DNA from: an uncultured Oscillibacter sp. | GTDB lineage: Bacteria > Bacillota > Clostridia > Oscillospirales > Oscillospiraceae | Length of the DNA stretch: 6,098 nucleotides | Direction: 5' to 3' | NCBI GenBank assembly: GCA_900544105.1 | Contig: UQUC01000099.1 | Span: 1 to 6,098 of the forward strand | Shown: piece after piece, positions 4,650-6,098 of the stretch | How positions within the stretch are numbered: the stretch's first letter is position 1 | How the letters are laid out: each line of letters begins with the position of its first letter | The notes under the pieces: model-generated | Seen by the model: only the letters and a program-made list of their open reading frames with translations | Told to the model about the DNA's origin: nothing | Database searches by the model: none | Position numbers and translations under genes: made by a program

Positions 4650-5546
4650 TCAGACCCCTTCTGTGGCTTCCAGCTGCATCCGGGCGAAAAAGTCCTGGGA
4701 GGACAGACCGTGGGGACGGTTGAAGCGCCCCAGGAGAAACAGGGAAGAGGGGTCACTGGTAATGCGGGACACCCGGCTTTCACAGCTGAGGGTGATCTGA
4801 TACCCCAGGCTTTTTAAAATTTCTTCGCTTTGGGCGGTGTAAAAACCAAAAGGATAGGCGTACAGCGTGGGTTCTTTTCCTGCGGCGTCGGTAATGGCCT
4901 CATGGATCTTTTGGGTGTCTGCGGTAAAGACCTGGGCGTAGTGCTCGTCGGTTTCGCCGGGGAGCTTTTTGGCCCCGGAACGGCTTTCCCGTCCGGCGGC
5001 GTCGTGCATATTGTAGCTGTGGCTGCCGATGGATACATAGGGGGATTGGGAAAGGGTTTTCACCTGGTCCCAATCCAAATGGGAATAGTTCAGGTGGCGG
5101 ACGGCATCGGGCTGGGAATACAGGTCGGAATAGCGGCCGATGACGCTGACCACGGCAGGCATCTGGTATTTTTGCAGCAAGGGATAGGCATTGGCAAAAA
5201 AGCTCTCGTAGCCATCGTCAAAGGTGAGCAGGATGGGGTTCTGGGGAAGTTCGCCTTCTCCGGCGGCGTAAGCGATGAGCTGATCGGGGGAGACCGGGGT
5301 GTAGCCTGCTTTTTGCAGCCATTGAAGGTCGCTTTCCAGCTCCTGACGGGAGATCACATAATCCCCCAAAAGACTGCTGTCTTCTTCCAGCACATGGTGG
5401 TACATCACCACCGGCACATCCACGCCTTCCTGGCTGCCAGTGGGGAGAAAGGGGGATTTTGGCTCAGGCCAGGCCAGAGCGAACAGAAAGCAAAGAAGGG
5501 CGAACAGGGCTGCATAGCCCCAGGACTTTTGCCAAAACTTTTTCAA
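4650..5546 (-). CDS. Membrane-anchored polysaccharide deacetylase (NodB/CE4 family)
   Basis: Metal-dependent de-N-acetylase (or related esterase) expected to act outside the membrane on peptidoglycan or a surface glycan. The 298-aa protein has a basic N-terminus and one hydrophobic segment (about 11-26), a signal peptide or signal anchor. VPVVMYHHV (44-52) is typical of Firmicutes NodB proteins. Motif 1 is LTFDDGY (107-113), with Asp110 the likely base and Asp111 a metal ligand. Motif 2 is GSHSYNMH (174-181), with His176 and His181 the likely ligands, spaced HSxxxH rather than the classical HSxxH. Motif 3 is AYPFGFY (230-236). The start is TTG at 5546, supported by AAGGAGG 7 nt upstream. It lies 87 nt downstream of the plsC-like gene on the same strand, but the gap holds a terminator-like hairpin that includes this Shine-Dalgarno. 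The exact substrate is not predictable; PgdA-, PdaA- or IcaB-type roles all remain possible. Confidence 0.92.
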   Translation of the reverse strand: MKKFWQKSWGYAALFALLCFLFALAWPEPKSPFLPTGSQEGVDVPVVMYHHVLEEDSSLLGDYVISRQELESDLQWLQKAGYTPVSPDQLIAYAAGEGELPQNPILLTFDDGYESFFANAYPLLQKYQMPAVVSVIGRYSDLYSQPDAVRHLNYSHLDWDQVKTLSQSPYVSIGSHSYNMHDAAGRESRSGAKKLPGETDEHYAQVFTADTQKIHEAITDAAGKEPTLYAYPFGFYTAQSEEILKSLGYQITLSCESRVSRITSDPSSLFLLGRFNRPHGLSSQDFFARMQLEATEGV

Positions 5547-5605
5547 AAAAAGGCCTCCTTTTGAAGCAATCCATGGGAAATGGATATGCGCAAAAGAAGG
5601 CCTTT
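5545..5605 (-). terminator. Terminator-like hairpin enclosing the deacetylase Shine-Dalgarno
   Basis: On the minus strand, AAAGGCCTTCTTTTG (complement of 5591-5605) pairs with CAAAAGGAGGCCTTT (complement of 5549-5563) over 15 bp with one G-U pair. Inside, ATCCAT and ATGGAT (5570-5586 region) form a second stem around TTCCC. Seven Ts (complement of 5545-5551) follow, giving the form of an intrinsic terminator, starting 28 nt after the plsC stop. The 3' arm contains AAGGAGG (complement of 5554-5560), the deacetylase Shine-Dalgarno, and the TTG start codon (5544-5546) overlaps the T tract. It may both reduce readthrough and hide the ribosome site. The plus strand lacks a matching T tract, so the element is directional. 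Confidence 0.75.
5554..5560 (-). promoter_or_regulatory. Shine-Dalgarno supporting a TTG start for the deacetylase
   Basis: AAGGAGG on the minus strand lies 7 nt before TTG AAA AAG TTT. No ATG or GTG fits as well, so the TTG start is well supported. The site lies wholly within the 3' arm of the hairpin at 5545-5605. Confidence 0.85.
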
Positions 5606-5633
5606 ATGTGTTTTGGATCAGGAAAATGGAAAC

Positions 5634-6098
5634 TTACATTTTCGCCTTTTCTTCCACGATAAGCTGACGGATATGAGTATCCAGATCTTTCAGAGCTTCC
5701 CGATCCAGCTGGGCGGTGTGCACCGGAGGCAGGAATTTGATGCGCACTGTGGCCGGATGAATCCAGAAACCATGAGCTTCCATCACCTTGTAAGAGCCGC
5801 TGATGCACAGAGGCACAATGGGCACTTTGGCTTTGGAGGCCCCCCGGAAAGCGCCGGTTTTGAAGGGGCCCACCTGCTCGCCACGGCTGCGGGTGCCTTC
5901 GGGGAAGATGAGCATGCTGTACCCCTCTTCCAGAAGAGCGGTGGCTTTGCCCAACGATTCCACCGCCTTGCGGGGATTGCTCCGGTCCACAAAGACGCAG
6001 TGGAGCAATTTCATCCAGCTGCGGATAAAAGGCACCTTTTCCAGCTCTTTTTTTGCCAGAACGCCGCAGGGCTTGGGCAGATAACCCAGCATCAGGGG
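5634..6098 (-). CDS. plsC: 1-acyl-sn-glycerol-3-phosphate acyltransferase (PlsC type), 5' end outside window
   Basis: Membrane-associated acyltransferase that adds the second acyl chain to lysophosphatidic acid to form phosphatidic acid, the common phospholipid precursor. The visible part (155 codons) is the C-terminal two-thirds. The frame stays open to the window edge (reading PLMLGYLPKP), so the methionine at 6092 is internal. The catalytic NHxxxxD motif should lie just upstream, outside the window. Visible family blocks are AKKELEKVPFIRSWM, the block II-like FVDRS, block III FPEGTRS (glycerol-phosphate binding) and block IV VPIVPL. The stop is TAA at 5634-5636. It is upstream of the deacetylase on the same strand with the hairpin at 5545-5605 between them, so co-transcription may be partial. 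The gene symbol is by family; other PlsC-fold acyltransferases are possible. Confidence 0.92.
   Translation of the reverse strand, partial: PLMLGYLPKPCGVLAKKELEKVPFIRSWMKLLHCVFVDRSNPRKAVESLGKATALLEEGYSMLIFPEGTRSRGEQVGPFKTGAFRGASKAKVPIVPLCISGSYKVMEAHGFWIHPATVRIKFLPPVHTAQLDREALKDLDTHIRQLIVEEKAKM

Noticed and set aside
4830..5564. Plus-strand open frame opposite the deacetylase (244 codons)
   Set aside because: Shadow of the NodB-family gene; Gly/Val-rich antisense composition and no ribosome site.

Overview
The window looks like a chromosomal segment of a Gram-positive, low-to-mid GC Clostridia-type bacterium, plausibly a gut member of the Oscillospiraceae/Lachnospiraceae side of Firmicutes. 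The reasons are strong AAGGAGG-type ribosome binding sites, compact Rho-independent terminators with T tracts, a lipoprotein serpin of the sort found in gut Clostridia, an AzgA-type purine permease and a membrane-anchored NodB deacetylase. The taxonomic placement is inference from gene style only. I see no transposase, integrase, CRISPR array, tRNA or rRNA.

Layout, left to right. Positions 1-60 hold two hairpins; the second is a terminator for a plus-strand gene lying before the window. A type I mannose-6-phosphate isomerase (manA-like) follows on the plus strand to 1166. Its start is not clear-cut: the best Shine-Dalgarno points to an ACG codon, not to an ATG. Positions 1167-1481 have no convincing gene. 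They carry a short in-frame reading stretch after the manA stop, possibly a remnant, and tandem hairpins that separate manA from a convergent minus-strand gene. That gene (1482-2834) is an exported lipoprotein serpin with an intact inhibitory hinge. Positions 2835-3179 are a divergent, AT-rich regulatory region with several promoter-like and terminator-like elements. An NCS2/AzgA-type purine nucleobase permease (3180-4601, plus) follows. A bidirectional terminator at 4615-4646 separates it from a minus-strand pair: a polysaccharide deacetylase (4650-5546) and, upstream of it, a PlsC-type 1-acylglycerol-3-phosphate acyltransferase that runs off the right edge.

The five genes do not form one pathway. 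They cover mannose/fructose 6-phosphate interconversion, protease defence at the cell surface, purine salvage, and an envelope pair (phospholipid synthesis plus surface glycan deacetylation).

The most interesting signal is non-coding. Between the acyltransferase and the deacetylase, a 15-bp inverted repeat folds on the minus strand into a hairpin whose 3' arm contains the deacetylase Shine-Dalgarno sequence. The U tract after it runs directly into the TTG start codon. One element thus looks like both an intrinsic terminator and a Shine-Dalgarno-sequestering structure. Second is the serpin's reactive-centre loop, whose target cannot be predicted with confidence. I see no clear multi-gene novel system here.
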